From assembly GCF_001042485.2 (NCBI RefSeq), contig NZ_LBMN02000005.1, forward strand, positions 1 to 64,000: DNA of 64,000 nt, written 5' to 3'. The DNA comes from Bacillus paralicheniformis. Lineage in GTDB: Bacteria > Bacillota > Bacilli > Bacillales > Bacillaceae. Under the pieces are notes generated by a model. It made no database searches and was not told where the DNA came from. It saw only the letters and a program-made list of their open reading frames with translations. The position numbers and the translations under genes were made by a program. Every line of letters begins with the position of its first letter. The first letter of the stretch is position 1. This document shows positions 1-10,266 of the stretch, piece after piece.

Positions 1-18
1 TATTTTGTCAACAGTCTG

Positions 19-42
19 AAGCTCCCTATCAAAAGGGAGCTT
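19..42. terminator. Hairpin at the yclG stop codon, possible weak terminator
   Basis: A perfect 8-bp stem (AAGCTCCC / GGGAGCTT) with an 8-base loop overlaps the yclG stop codon. No T-run follows on either strand, so a terminator role is uncertain. Confidence 0.3.
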
Positions 43-1798
43 AAACTTCAATATTTCCATGAACCGTATCTGTCTCGTGGGAATGGATCATACCTTTTAC
101 AACCGTATTGCCGATGATCAGCGTTTGCCTGGACGTATTGGTTTGAATTGCCGTCACTCTTGCAGCGGTATTGCTGCGGAGCGTGTTGTCGAGGATCGCC
201 GAGTTCGACGATTGGTCGAGATAAATGAGGATAGCCGGCAAGGACGGCCTGCCGAGCGTGATCGTATTGCCAATAATCTCGTGGGTTCCGCGGGTGAGAT
301 ACAGCGTGACAATCAGCGGTGAATCTTCGATGTCGTTTCCGATAATTTTTGTATGCTCATTTGTCGAGCAGTATATTGGAAAGTTTCTGAAGCGGGTGAA
401 GGTGTTTTTCCGAATGACTGCAGAAGCCGTATTTGTGACGGATACGGCATATGACTCCGGCACCGTTTGAAAGCCGGCCGGCGAAATAAAGTTTCCTTCT
501 ATCACAGCATTTCCTTGCGATATCCAGATGCCTCTGGAGAATTGCTTGATGACGTTATCCTTTATTTGGACGTCATTGCCTGTGCTCCTGACCGCAAGTA
601 CGACATTTGCGATCTGATTGCCGGAAAACGTTACATTGTCTGATTGCGTGATGCTGAGAGCGGTGCCGGACCTTTGCTCAGGCACGTCGTTTTCGATATT
701 ATTCCCTTCAATGAAGATTTGCGACGCTTGATAAGCAAGAATTCCGGCATTTACAAAATCACGGATTTGATTTCCCGTGGCAAAAACGCTTTTTCCGCGG
801 ATATCGATGCCTGTCGTAAAACCCGAAATCAAATTCCCCTTTATAACGGCATCGCTTCTTGCTTCCAAAGCCCCTACACCGAGGCCGTTAATTCCGATGC
901 TCTGTCCGGTGGATTCGGGGTTTTTCTTGATGATATTGTTTGCAATCGTCGTACTCGTCCCGTATCCGTATGAAATGGTACTGTCTGCGATATTGCCTTC
1001 GATGATGACAGAAGTGCCGTTAAAATTGGAAATGGCATTGTTGACATTGCCTTTTAACACGTTGTTTCGGATGATGACATTAACGGGTTCTTCATAGACG
1101 ATGTTTCCTTCACTGTAGCCTTCTATATCAATCCCAAAACGGGGAGCCGTGCCGTTGCCTGTCCCCGCATCTGCAATTTCGCATCCTTCAACAAGAACAT
1201 TGTCGCACCCTGTGATTGACAAATTATTTCTTCTGGAGCGCCTGATTTCACAATTGGTTACCTTAATACGCTTTGACGGCTTATAGCCGTCTCCTCCGTT
1301 GCTGATAATGATTCCGTCTCCTGTAAAATCGGCTATTCTCACATGTTCAATAACGACATTTGACGCCCCTTCGATACAAATTCCGAATCCCCATTCATGG
1401 GTCGGTCTCGGCGCCGATGTATATGTGTGTTCATCCCTTTCCCCAATGATGCTGCCTCCGGATATTTTCACATTGGATGTTCCGCCTATATAAAAAGCAG
1501 CGTATCCCCATGAGCTGTTCGGTTTTACCTTGATGACGGTCTCCGCGTCCATCAAAATTTCAATATTGCCCGGAACATTTATGCCGGCTCCGCGAAACGG
1601 AGCACGCGGGTCGCTGTTTTTCGTCCCGTCAATCAGGTACGTGCCGTTCGGTATCCATACCGTGTTGTATCCCATCGACTTTGTCCACACCAAACATTCG
1701 TTGATCGCATTTGTGGAGTCTGTTTTGCCGTCGCCGACAGCACCGAACTTTGTCGCGTCAACCACTGTCATTCTCATTTCCTCAGGTTGCTGCTGCAC
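41..1798 (-). CDS. yclG: Pectate-lyase-like right-handed beta-helix protein (YclG-like)
   Basis: The protein has 585 residues. The N-terminus carries the pectate_lyase_3 type opening (DATKFGAVGDGKTDSTNAIN, about residues 14-33). The rest is repetitive, with many NVxIxGN / VIxGNxI rungs typical of a right-handed parallel beta helix. No signal peptide is visible, so a role on secreted pectin is not supported; such proteins may act on polysaccharides or on spore or phage surfaces. The GTG start at 1796-1798 is preceded by an AAAGGAGG ribosome binding site about 11 bases upstream. It lies next to dtpT, the same neighbour as yclG in B. subtilis, which is the main reason for the symbol. The substrate is unknown. 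Confidence 0.75.
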   Translation of the reverse strand: MQQQPEEMRMTVVDATKFGAVGDGKTDSTNAINECLVWTKSMGYNTVWIPNGTYLIDGTKNSDPRAPFRGAGINVPGNIEILMDAETVIKVKPNSSWGYAAFYIGGTSNVKISGGSIIGERDEHTYTSAPRPTHEWGFGICIEGASNVVIEHVRIADFTGDGIIISNGGDGYKPSKRIKVTNCEIRRSRRNNLSITGCDNVLVEGCEIADAGTGNGTAPRFGIDIEGYSEGNIVYEEPVNVIIRNNVLKGNVNNAISNFNGTSVIIEGNIADSTISYGYGTSTTIANNIIKKNPESTGQSIGINGLGVGALEARSDAVIKGNLISGFTTGIDIRGKSVFATGNQIRDFVNAGILAYQASQIFIEGNNIENDVPEQRSGTALSITQSDNVTFSGNQIANVVLAVRSTGNDVQIKDNVIKQFSRGIWISQGNAVIEGNFISPAGFQTVPESYAVSVTNTASAVIRKNTFTRFRNFPIYCSTNEHTKIIGNDIEDSPLIVTLYLTRGTHEIIGNTITLGRPSLPAILIYLDQSSNSAILDNTLRSNTAARVTAIQTNTSRQTLIIGNTVVKGMIHSHETDTVHGNIEV

Positions 1799-2001
1799 GC
1801 TGTTTTCAGCCTCCTTTTGTAAAACGGTTTCCGATATATATATGCCAATCTAGTAAAATCCGCTTGTACATAAGATAGGTAAAATTTTATTAAAAAATCT
1901 TTTCATCTAATTTTTTTTCCAAAAGTTTTTACTATCCGCTTGTAAAGCGCTTCACAACTTGTTGCATTAGCGATCAAAAATTCAAATCGATTGAAGGTGT
2001 A

Positions 2002-2030
2002 TTGACACGAACATTATATAAGAATATGAT
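2002..2030 (+). promoter_or_regulatory. Sigma-A promoter of dtpT
   Basis: TTGACA at 2002-2007 and TATGAT at 2025-2030 are separated by exactly 17 bases. The start codon of dtpT lies about 37 bases downstream of the -10 box. This is the best sigma-A match noticed in the window. Confidence 0.75.
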
Positions 2031-2066
2031 TTTTATAATAGACATAGAAAGAGAAGGAGTATTGCG

Positions 2067-3557
2067 ATGTCAAACCATCAAAAAGAAACTTTTCAAAACA
2101 TTCCGCAAAAGGGGTTTTTTGGACATCCCCGCGGACTCTTCACTTTATTCTTCACTGAATTTTGGGAGCGTTTTTCATACTACGGTATGAGAGCCATCCT
2201 TATCTACTATTTGTATACAGAGGTGACAAAAGGCGGCCTCGGATTTGATCAAACCACAGCAAACTCGATTATGGCCGTATACGGTTCCCTCGTCTATATG
2301 TCCGGCATCATCGGAGGCTGGATAGCGGACAGGCTCCTCGGAACTGCAAACACCGTGTTTTACGGCGGCGTGCTCATTATGTTCGGACACATACTTTTGT
2401 CATTCCCGGGAAGCGTCCCCGCGTTTTTCATCAGCATGTTCTTGATCATCATTGGGACAGGCCTTTTAAAACCAAACGTATCAAGCGTTGTCGGCGAGTT
2501 ATACAGCCCTGAAGACACCCGCCGCGATTCAGGTTTCAGCATCTTTTATATGGGGATCAACCTTGGCGGATTTCTTGCGCCGATTATCGTCGGCACAGTC
2601 GGCCAGACATACAACTACCATCTCGGCTTCAGTCTTGCTGCCATTGGCATGCTGTTCGGGCTGCTGACCTATTTGGCGACACGGAAGAAAAACCTCGGAC
2701 CTGCCGGAAGAACGGTACCGAATCCGCTGACACCCGCTGAAAGAAAAATGGTGTTCGGACGGATTGGAATTGGTGTTTTGGTGATCGCTGCCATCTTTGG
2801 CTATTCCGTCTTTATGGGCTGGATGACAATTGAGCTGTTTACGATGATTGTCAGCTGTCTCGGTATTTTGATCCCGCTGATTTATTTCATCGTTATGTTT
2901 AAAAGCTCCAAAACGACGAGTGATGAACGTTCCCGTCTCACAGCTTACATTCCGCTGTTTGTCGCATCGATGATGTTTTGGGCGATTCAGGAACAAGGCG
3001 CCAATATTTTAGCCACCTATGCAGATAAACGCACTCATTTAGAATTTTTAGGTGTCCAATTGCACTCATCTTGGTTCCAGTCGCTGAATCCGTTGTTCAT
3101 CGTTGTGCTTGCACCGGTTTTCGCATGGATTTGGATGAGGCTCGGCAACCGTCAGCCGTCAACACCGACGAAATTTTCACTCGGCTTGATTTTAGCCGGA
3201 CTTTCATTTGTCGTCATGATTTTCCCTGCTTATATCAACGGCACTGAATCACTTGCCAATCCAATGTGGCTTGTGCTCAGCTTCCTGATCGTCGTTCTAG
3301 GGGAATTGTGCTTGTCTCCAGTCGGGCTATCCGCAACGTCAAAGCTGGCTCCTGCGGCATTCTCAGCACAGACGATGAGCCTGTGGTTCCTGTCAAACGC
3401 TTCTGCACAGGCTATCAATGCACAGATCGTCAGATTTTACAGCGCTGATACAGAGATCGCCTACTTCGGAGTCATCGGCGGTGTATCCATCCTGCTCGGA
3501 ATCATTTTGATGTTGCTGTCACCGAAAATTCAGAAATTTATGAAGGGTGTCAATTAA
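2067..3557 (+). CDS. dtpT: Di-/tripeptide:proton symporter DtpT (POT/PTR2 family)
   Basis: A 496-residue integral membrane protein with about 12-14 hydrophobic segments. It takes up di- and tripeptides with protons. The PTR2 signature is near the N-terminus: FFTEFWERFSYYGMRAIL (about residues 28-45) holds the ExxERFxYYG motif of proton-coupled peptide transporters. Length fits the bacterial POT family. The ATG start has an AGAAGGAG site 8 bases upstream and a strong sigma-A promoter. It corresponds to yclF/dtpT next to yclG in B. subtilis. Confidence 0.92.
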   Translation: MSNHQKETFQNIPQKGFFGHPRGLFTLFFTEFWERFSYYGMRAILIYYLYTEVTKGGLGFDQTTANSIMAVYGSLVYMSGIIGGWIADRLLGTANTVFYGGVLIMFGHILLSFPGSVPAFFISMFLIIIGTGLLKPNVSSVVGELYSPEDTRRDSGFSIFYMGINLGGFLAPIIVGTVGQTYNYHLGFSLAAIGMLFGLLTYLATRKKNLGPAGRTVPNPLTPAERKMVFGRIGIGVLVIAAIFGYSVFMGWMTIELFTMIVSCLGILIPLIYFIVMFKSSKTTSDERSRLTAYIPLFVASMMFWAIQEQGANILATYADKRTHLEFLGVQLHSSWFQSLNPLFIVVLAPVFAWIWMRLGNRQPSTPTKFSLGLILAGLSFVVMIFPAYINGTESLANPMWLVLSFLIVVLGELCLSPVGLSATSKLAPAAFSAQTMSLWFLSNASAQAINAQIVRFYSADTEIAYFGVIGGVSILLGIILMLLSPKIQKFMKGVN

Positions 3558-3649
3558 AAAGCAACAGGCGATACTCCTTTTCTGAAGGATTTGCTTCTTG
3601 TCCGGCGAATAACTGAATAACCAATCGGTGCAGGATGGGAGGATAAAAT

Positions 3650-4108
3650 TTGGAGATCAAAAAGACGGCAAAGGCCGGATTTGCCGGTGTTGGCTTTTCA
3701 CAAACCGTTTCATTCGAAGAAGCCCGGGCGAAAAAGCTCCACGGCGTCATTCAGCAGCTGAAAGACCGGCGCGGAGAAATAGTCGGTGTTCAAGAAGACA
3801 GCGGCATGTGGGCCATATCGGATCATCACGGCGAAGGGGAATTCACTTTTTATATATTAATGGAGACGGAGAACCTCCCTGAAACCCTTCCGGAAGGAAT
3901 GATCAGCTATCAGGCGCCCGCTCTAACATATGCTCAGACAAGGCATCCGCAGCATGAGCGGCCTGAAGTGACTTATCAAAAAGTATATCAATGGATCAAA
4001 GATCAAGGTCTTCGTTTAAATTGTGACGCTTTTACACAATTGGAATTTTACCCGATGGATGGGGATTTAAACGAACTTGCGTTTGAGATATACATTCCGA
4101 TTCATTGA
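3650..4108 (+). CDS. GyrI-like / AraC effector-binding domain protein
   Basis: A 152-residue single-domain protein resembling the GyrI-like small-molecule-binding domain found at the C-terminus of AraC- and MerR-type multidrug regulators. The C-terminal pattern (LEFYPMDGDLNELAFEIYIPI) is typical of that fold. There is no DNA-binding domain. The start chosen is TTG at 3650, seven bases after GGGAGG; no ATG in this frame has a comparable site. It lies between dtpT and the phytase gene, closed by a strong terminator, and is probably transcribed alone or by read-through from dtpT. The ligand is unknown. Confidence 0.7.
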   Translation: MEIKKTAKAGFAGVGFSQTVSFEEARAKKLHGVIQQLKDRRGEIVGVQEDSGMWAISDHHGEGEFTFYILMETENLPETLPEGMISYQAPALTYAQTRHPQHERPEVTYQKVYQWIKDQGLRLNCDAFTQLEFYPMDGDLNELAFEIYIPIH

Positions 4109-4130
4109 GAGATAGCGATGTTAAAGGCAG

Positions 4131-4160
4131 CCCCCGGAAAAAATTCCGGGGGTTTTCTTT
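4131..4160 (+). terminator. Rho-independent terminator after the GyrI-like gene
   Basis: A 9-bp stem CCCCCGGAA / TTCCGGGGG with an AAAA loop is followed by TTTTCTTT. It separates the GyrI-like gene from the phytase gene. Confidence 0.9.
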
Positions 4161-4206
4161 GGGTTTCGTACTCTAGAGTATCGGCGGTCTTTTTTAGCCA
4201 TCACTT

Positions 4207-4222
4207 TTAACAAAAGTTTACA
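4207..4222 (+). promoter_or_regulatory. Candidate PhoP-binding repeats upstream of phytase
   Basis: Two TT(A/T)ACA-type hexamers, TTAACA (4207-4212) and TTTACA (4217-4222), are separated by 4 bases and lie about 65 bases before the phytase start. PhoP boxes are repeats of TT(A/C/T)ACA, and phytase genes of related bacilli are phosphate-starvation controlled. Only one pair is seen, so this is tentative. Confidence 0.4.
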
Positions 4223-4282
4223 TACCCTCAAATGATAATTTTCATTGGTTTGCTAGGATAAATGTTATGAAAAGGAGGTTAA

Positions 4283-5431
<1,149 letters not shown>

Positions 5432-5437
5432 GGACGG

Positions 5438-5465
5438 ATCCGCGGGTATTTCCCGCGGATTTTTC
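5438..5465 (+). terminator. Rho-independent terminator of phytase
   Basis: A 9-bp stem ATCCGCGGG / CCCGCGGAT with loop TATTT is followed by TTTTC, immediately after the phytase stop. Confidence 0.9.
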
Positions 5466-5507
5466 ACATCCCTTCATGTTAAGATAACAATTAATGGAGG
5501 GATGGTA

Positions 5508-5666
5508 TTGCGTCTAAATCTTTATGCTGTAGTGTTTATCATGTTGGCTGTTTTATCAAATGTCGTGCTTCTCTGCGTTTTCGATCAAGGTGTGTTGGCG
5601 TATACTTCAGCTGTCATCTTCCTGCTCGCTGCTGCATTTTGCACGAAGCGTCGGCCTGAAGAATGA
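5508..5666 (+). CDS. Small hydrophobic protein, 52 residues
   Basis: A short frame starting at TTG 5508, six bases after GGAGGG, ending TGA at 5666. It reads MRLNLYAVVFIMLAVL... with two hydrophobic stretches (about residues 5-24 and 28-44) and a basic/acidic tail (CTKRRPEE). An in-frame ATG at 5502 abuts the ribosome site directly and is less likely. Its stop is six bases from the convergent lacA stop. B. subtilis has a small gene, yczF, near yclG, but I cannot show homology. No function is proposed. Confidence 0.5.
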   Translation: MRLNLYAVVFIMLAVLSNVVLLCVFDQGVLAYTSAVIFLLAAAFCTKRRPEE

Positions 5667-5672
5667 GGATTC

Positions 5673-7745
5673 CTAGGCTTTGCGGCTTCTCCGCAAAATG
5701 CTCGTTCCGTATGGAACCAGTTTGAGAGCGCCTTTTTTCCGGGTTCCTTTTAAGACGTCCGTATATGTTTCTTCCGGAAGCGAGACCGTGCGGTTTTCCG
5801 CTGTAAAATTCATCACGAAAATATAATCGTGGCGGCCGTCTGTGCGGAGCTGGGCGGTGACGCCTTTCGGAAGCTCTGTATCGAGCACTTTGGCAATCCC
5901 GCACTCTTCAATGAGCCTCGATATAAACGCCTCTTGGAACGCCGCCTCATTCCTTGAAGCGATATAGTAGGCCTTCCCGTCTCCGAACAAATTGACCGTC
6001 AGCGCGGGCCGGCCCGCGTAAAAATCTTCCCCGTACAGAGCGAGCGCTTCGGCTCCTTCTAAATGAATCAGGTCGCAAAGCTCACTGGTTTCATAGCTCC
6101 CGCTTAACCCGAGCCGGTTATCTGCATCCATCACAATCGTATTTTTCTGTCCGTCATGAAGCGCATCGATCTCCTCAGACCAAATGCCGAGCGTTTTTCT
6201 TAAGCCTCCAGGAAACCCTCCCAAGAACACAAGATCATTCTCATTGACAATGCCCGACCAATAAGTGGCGACAAATGTACCCCCGTTTTGAACGAACTGT
6301 TCAATCCTTTCGGCGGTGCCTTCTTTCAGCATGTAGAGCATCGGGGCGACCAAAAGCTTATAGCGGGAGAAATCGGCCTCCATATGAATCACATCAACCG
6401 GTACACCTTCACGCCAAAACGGTTCATAAAACGATTTGGCTGTCCGTTCATAATGCATGCCGATATTGCGCGGACCTTGGGCGTCTTCCAAAGCCCAGCG
6501 ATTCTCCCAGTCAAATATAATCGCGGCCTCGGGTTCGACTGTCGTTCCTGCGACATCCTCAAGTTTTTCGAGCTTTTCCCCAAGTTTTTTTACTTCCTGG
6601 AAAACGCGCGTATGCTCTGATCCCGCATGATCAACGACTGCCCCGTGAAACTTTTCGCTTGAGCCGCGGCTTTTCCGCCATTGAAAATACTGAACAGTGT
6701 CCGATCCGTGAGCGACTGCCTGTAATGATGACAATTCGTGCATACCGGGGCGCTTCAGCTTGCTGACGTCCTGCCAGTTCGTCATGCTCGGCGTACTTTC
6801 CATCAGCATGAACGGCCGGCCGCCTTTAAGAGACCGATTGATATCATGAACAAAAGCAATATCGGCTCCAAGCCGGCTGTCTTCCTGCCGGCTGTTGTGC
6901 CATGCCGGATAAGAATCCCACGAGATGACATCAAGCAAGTCGGCGAACTTCCAATAATTCAATCCGGCGTATGTTCCCATAAAATTCGTCGTCACGGGCA
7001 GGTCGGGGTTAAAAGAACGGACATGGGCAATTTCATGCCGGCAAAAATCAACCGTCTGATCCGTGACAAAACGCTTCCAGTCCAAATTCAAACCGTGAAC
7101 AGCATCCTCGCCGTGCGGAGCCGGCGACTCGATCTCGTCCCAATCTGTATAGGTGTGGCTCCAAAACGATGTCCACCATGCATGGTTAAGGCGGTCCAGC
7201 GTTTTATATTTCGCGAGCAGCCACTCTCTGAACTTATCTTGGCAAAGTTCACAATGACACTCTCCGCCGTATTCATTGGAGATATGCCAGCCGATGACAG
7301 CCGGGTGATGCGCATAGCGCTCCGCAAGCCTTCCGTTTATAATCGCCGTTTTCCTGCGGTAGACAGGCGACGTATAGCAATGATTGTGCCGCTTTCCGTG
7401 AAGGTTTCTGATCCGGTTGCGCTCCGTTCTCAGCACCTCGGGATACTTTTTGGACATCCAAGCCGGTCTGGCACCGCTCGGTGTAGCCAAGAACGCATAA
7501 ATTCCGTTTTCCTTGAAAGTATCAAGAACCTGATCGAGCCAATCAAATGTAAACCTTCCTTCTTCAGGCTCGAGCGAAACCCATGAGAAAATGCCGACAG
7601 ACATCACATTGCAGCGGGACAGCTTCATCAGGCGGATATCTTCTTTTAAAACGTCCGGATATTTAAGCCATTGATCAGGGTTGTAATCGGCTCCATGCAA
7701 TAGTCGGGGAACTTTCCGGCTGATCGGGGGATACGGTTTGACCAT
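5673..7745 (-). CDS. lacA: Beta-galactosidase, glycoside hydrolase family 42
   Basis: A 690-residue retaining beta-galactosidase without signal peptide, so cytoplasmic. The GH42 TIM barrel holds the acid/base Glu158 in ISNEYGG and the nucleophile Glu316 in MLMESTPS. The family's zinc-site cysteines are present as Cys123 and the cluster Cys163, Cys165, Cys168. A trimerisation domain and a small C-terminal beta domain follow. The substrate is probably short galactosides or galacto-oligosaccharides. The ATG at 7745 has only a distant AGAGAGG site (about 13 bases). A cre-like site lies about 50 bases upstream. It is monocistronic and lies near a monosaccharide transporter and sensor block that could import the released sugars (inference). 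Confidence 0.93.
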   Translation of the reverse strand: MVKPYPPISRKVPRLLHGADYNPDQWLKYPDVLKEDIRLMKLSRCNVMSVGIFSWVSLEPEEGRFTFDWLDQVLDTFKENGIYAFLATPSGARPAWMSKKYPEVLRTERNRIRNLHGKRHNHCYTSPVYRRKTAIINGRLAERYAHHPAVIGWHISNEYGGECHCELCQDKFREWLLAKYKTLDRLNHAWWTSFWSHTYTDWDEIESPAPHGEDAVHGLNLDWKRFVTDQTVDFCRHEIAHVRSFNPDLPVTTNFMGTYAGLNYWKFADLLDVISWDSYPAWHNSRQEDSRLGADIAFVHDINRSLKGGRPFMLMESTPSMTNWQDVSKLKRPGMHELSSLQAVAHGSDTVQYFQWRKSRGSSEKFHGAVVDHAGSEHTRVFQEVKKLGEKLEKLEDVAGTTVEPEAAIIFDWENRWALEDAQGPRNIGMHYERTAKSFYEPFWREGVPVDVIHMEADFSRYKLLVAPMLYMLKEGTAERIEQFVQNGGTFVATYWSGIVNENDLVFLGGFPGGLRKTLGIWSEEIDALHDGQKNTIVMDADNRLGLSGSYETSELCDLIHLEGAEALALYGEDFYAGRPALTVNLFGDGKAYYIASRNEAAFQEAFISRLIEECGIAKVLDTELPKGVTAQLRTDGRHDYIFVMNFTAENRTVSLPEETYTDVLKGTRKKGALKLVPYGTSILRRSRKA

Positions 7746-7795
7746 CGTAAAGTTTCATCCTCTCTTCCTCGTTTTCATATGACGCGGAGACAGAC

Positions 7796-7809
7796 ATTAA
7801 ACGCTTACA
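7796..7809 (-). promoter_or_regulatory. Cre-like (CcpA) site upstream of lacA
   Basis: The minus strand reads TGTAAGCGTTTAAT, one mismatch from the cre consensus TGWAARCGYTWNCW, and lies about 50 bases before the lacA start. This predicts carbon catabolite repression. Confidence 0.6.
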
Positions 7810-7951
7810 AAAACAGGTTGTTAGATTATATACTCTGTTTTCTTCCCTCTTTCCTGCCTGGTGGATGAATTTTCCTGTATGATTGAATTTATCTTTCTTT
7901 ATTTGTAAAATATAATCTATCATTAACATTTTTAACTTTATTTCCATACAC

Positions 7952-7979
7952 TTGACTAAATCAACTATTTTATTATAAT
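7952..7979 (+). promoter_or_regulatory. Sigma-A promoter with overlapping inverted repeat (MarR-type operator candidate)
   Basis: TTGACT (7952-7957) and TATAAT (7974-7979) are spaced by 16 bases, upstream of the MarR-GNAT gene. The -35 box sits in an inverted repeat TTGA-N5-TCAA (7952-7964), and a second TTGATTAA begins just after the -10. MarR proteins commonly bind such TTGA/TCAA palindromes, so autoregulation is plausible. Confidence 0.65.
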
Positions 7980-8017
7980 TGATTAAAGCAACGATTTATA
8001 GAAAGAGAGGTTTTGAG

Positions 8018-8935
8018 ATGACAGAAATCAATCATTCTATCACATTAAAATTCAGAAAGTTCAATCGATTCTATACAAACGTGCTCGGTTTTCTGAATGA
8101 ACATATTTATGACAGCCCTTTTTCATTGACGGAAACCCGGATATTATTCGAAATTCACAATACGGCCGATTGTACAGCCAAGCTGATTCAAGATACGCTC
8201 GGCCTGGACCGGGGCTATGTCAGCCGGATCCTGAAGCGGTTCGAAAAGGAAAATATGGTCTATAAAAAGAGAAGCGAGGAGGACAGCCGCAACCACTATA
8301 TCTATTTAACAAGCTTCGGCGAATCCATTTATAAGAAGCTGGAGGCAAAAGCCAATCAGCAAATCGAATACATGCTGAAGCATATCGACGGCCCCCATCA
8401 GGAAAAGCTGACGGAGGCGATGAATACAATTGAATCCATATTGTCAGAACACCTGCCGCCCGAAAAATCGGACGTTTCCATAAGAGATTACTATATATCG
8501 GACGATATCAAACTAATGATCGAAAAACAACGTGCGTTTTATGCGGAGACACACGGCTGGGACGATTCATTTTTGGATTACCTTCACGAAACATTTGATG
8601 CCGATATCGAAAACATCTGGATCGCAGAGAGCGCCGGAAGGTTTGCGGGATGCGTCGGGCTCGTCAAACATCCCGGCAAAACCGTACAGCTCAGATGGTT
8701 TCTGGTCGATGCCGCTTTTCGGCATCAGGGAGTCGGCACGCGCCTTTTGAAGCATCTCATCGATTATTGTAAAGACAATCAATTTGAACGGATTTTTCTA
8801 TGGACGGTAAGTACGATGGCTGAAGCGCGGCCTTTGTATGAAAAATTCGGATTCAGACTGACGGAAGTGAAAGACGAGACTTTATTATGGGGACAGCGGC
8901 TCCGGGAAGAACGCTGGGATGCCGAGTTAGGCTGA
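8018..8935 (+). CDS. MarR-type HTH regulator fused to a GNAT acetyltransferase domain
   Basis: 305 residues. The N-terminal half is a winged-helix MarR domain ([12 protein letters not shown], recognition region [18 protein letters not shown], wing [16 protein letters not shown]). From about residue 145 a GNAT fold follows, with the acetyl-CoA loop region [18 protein letters not shown] and the C-terminal [11 protein letters not shown]. The start is ATG 8018, eight bases after AGAGAGG; a longer frame from 7979 overlaps the -10 box and is rejected. The next gene, an MFS carrier, begins 15 bases downstream and is likely in the same operon. Such fusions occur widely in Firmicutes; the acetylated substrate and the sensed ligand are unknown. 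Confidence 0.88.
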   Translation: MTEINHSITLKFRKFNRFYTNVLGFLNEHIYDSPFSLTETRILFEIHNTADCTAKLIQDTLGLDRGYVSRILKRFEKENMVYKKRSEEDSRNHYIYLTSFGESIYKKLEAKANQQIEYMLKHIDGPHQEKLTEAMNTIESILSEHLPPEKSDVSIRDYYISDDIKLMIEKQRAFYAETHGWDDSFLDYLHETFDADIENIWIAESAGRFAGCVGLVKHPGKTVQLRWFLVDAAFRHQGVGTRLLKHLIDYCKDNQFERIFLWTVSTMAEARPLYEKFGFRLTEVKDETLLWGQRLREERWDAELG

Positions 8936-8950
8936 CGAAATGGAGGATCT

Positions 8951-10219
8951 ATGAAACGGAAAATACACTACGCCTGGATTATCGTTTTTGTGACGTTTTT
9001 GACGCTTTTGGCCGTTCAAGGAGTGCGCCTTTCTTTCGGGGCCTTTATTCAGCCTTGGGAAGAGGAATTTTCAATGGACAGGGGCACGATTTCGCTTATT
9101 TCCATGCTGAGCTTCATTGTCTACGGTGTATCCCAGCCGGTAATCGGCAGGCTTGTCGACCGGTTCGGACCGCGGATCATTTTATCTCTCAGCACGCTTC
9201 TGGTCGGCCTGAGCATCTTTTTTACATATCTCGTGACTTCTCCGTGGCAACTGTTTATTTTGTACGGCATCATCGTTTCTCTCGGCGTCGGCGGTGCGTC
9301 GAATGTCGCATCGACCGTGATCGTGACCAACTGGTTCAATGAGAAGCGGGGGCTTGCATTCGGCATTATGGAAGCGGGATTCGGCGCGGGGCAGATGCTG
9401 CTTGTCCCTGGATCGCTCATGTTGATCCACTGGTTTAACTGGAAAGTGACCGTTATCGTTCTCGGATTGTTTTTAGCTGTTATCGTATTTCCGATCGTCA
9501 TCTTGTTATTGCGGAATCATCCTTCGGAAAAGAATGTACAGCCGATCGGCGGCACTCAGGGCGGCGAGACAAAAGAAGAGCCGGACGCCCAGCCTAAAAA
9601 GATTCCATACAAAGCCGTTTTTCTCAAAAGAACGTTTTGGTTCCTCGTCTTGCCGTTTTTCATTTGCGGATTTACAACGACGGGGTTAATGGATACCCAT
9701 CTTATCCCTTTTTCGCATGACCACGGGTTTTCGACCGAAGTAACAAGCGCCGCTGTCAGCCTGCTGGCCGGGTTTAACATCATCGGCATTTTGATTTCCG
9801 GCGTCGTCGCTGACCGCTGGAGCAGCCGAAAAATTTTGTGCTTTTTATATGCCGTAAGGGCGCTGTCGCTTGTCATTTTGTTGTCGAGCCACAACTCGGT
9901 CCTCCTGCTTTGCTTCGCGGTTTTGTTCGGTTTGGTCGACTTTGCGACCGTCGCCCCGACGCAAATGCTCGCAACCCAGTATTTCAGGCAGTACTCCGTC
10001 GGGTTCATTCTCGGCTGGCTGTTCCTCAGCCACCAGCTCGGTTCGGCGCTCGGCGCTTATTTGCCGGGCGTCTGGTACAGCCAAACAGGCAACTATAACC
10101 TGTCTTTCTATCTTTCAATCGTTATTTTGGCGGCAGCAAGCATTTTGAACATCCTCCTGCCGGAACCTAAAAAAATAAACCCCACACTGAATCAGGAAGG
10201 ACGTTCAGTCCAGCAATAA
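8951..10219 (+). CDS. MFS transporter, monocarboxylate/oxalate-formate (MCT/OFA-like) type
   Basis: 422 residues with 12 predicted membrane segments split by a hydrophilic loop (about residues 190-215, rich in Glu/Pro/Gly). The first cytoplasmic loop has the MFS motif [11 protein letters not shown], and the second half repeats it as [11 protein letters not shown]. The overall pattern resembles bacterial monocarboxylate-type carriers such as YcxA. The ATG follows GGAGG by 6 bases. It is in tandem with the MarR-GNAT gene, suggesting efflux or uptake of the regulator's ligand. The substrate cannot be told from sequence alone. Confidence 0.85.
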   Translation: MKRKIHYAWIIVFVTFLTLLAVQGVRLSFGAFIQPWEEEFSMDRGTISLISMLSFIVYGVSQPVIGRLVDRFGPRIILSLSTLLVGLSIFFTYLVTSPWQLFILYGIIVSLGVGGASNVASTVIVTNWFNEKRGLAFGIMEAGFGAGQMLLVPGSLMLIHWFNWKVTVIVLGLFLAVIVFPIVILLLRNHPSEKNVQPIGGTQGGETKEEPDAQPKKIPYKAVFLKRTFWFLVLPFFICGFTTTGLMDTHLIPFSHDHGFSTEVTSAAVSLLAGFNIIGILISGVVADRWSSRKILCFLYAVRALSLVILLSSHNSVLLLCFAVLFGLVDFATVAPTQMLATQYFRQYSVGFILGWLFLSHQLGSALGAYLPGVWYSQTGNYNLSFYLSIVILAAASILNILLPEPKKINPTLNQEGRSVQQ

Positions 10220-10222
10220 TGA

Positions 10223-10257
10223 AAAAACCTGTTTTTGATGTTCAAAAACAGGTTTTT
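10223..10257. terminator. Bidirectional terminator between the MFS and gguB-like genes
   Basis: A 16-bp stem (AAAAACCTGTTTTTGA / TCAAAAACAGGTTTTT) with a 3-base loop has T-runs on both strands. It serves the plus-strand MFS gene and the minus-strand ABC permease. Confidence 0.9.
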
Positions 10258-10266
10258 CTTTATCAA

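Noticed and set aside
1938-1955. AAAGCGCTT core upstream of dtpT as a cre site
   Set aside because: The core is palindromic, but about four of the fourteen consensus positions fail, unlike the three one-mismatch sites elsewhere.
6738-7586. 282-codon plus-strand frame antisense to lacA
   Set aside because: No ribosome site or family motif; it mirrors the codon pattern of the well-supported GH42 gene.
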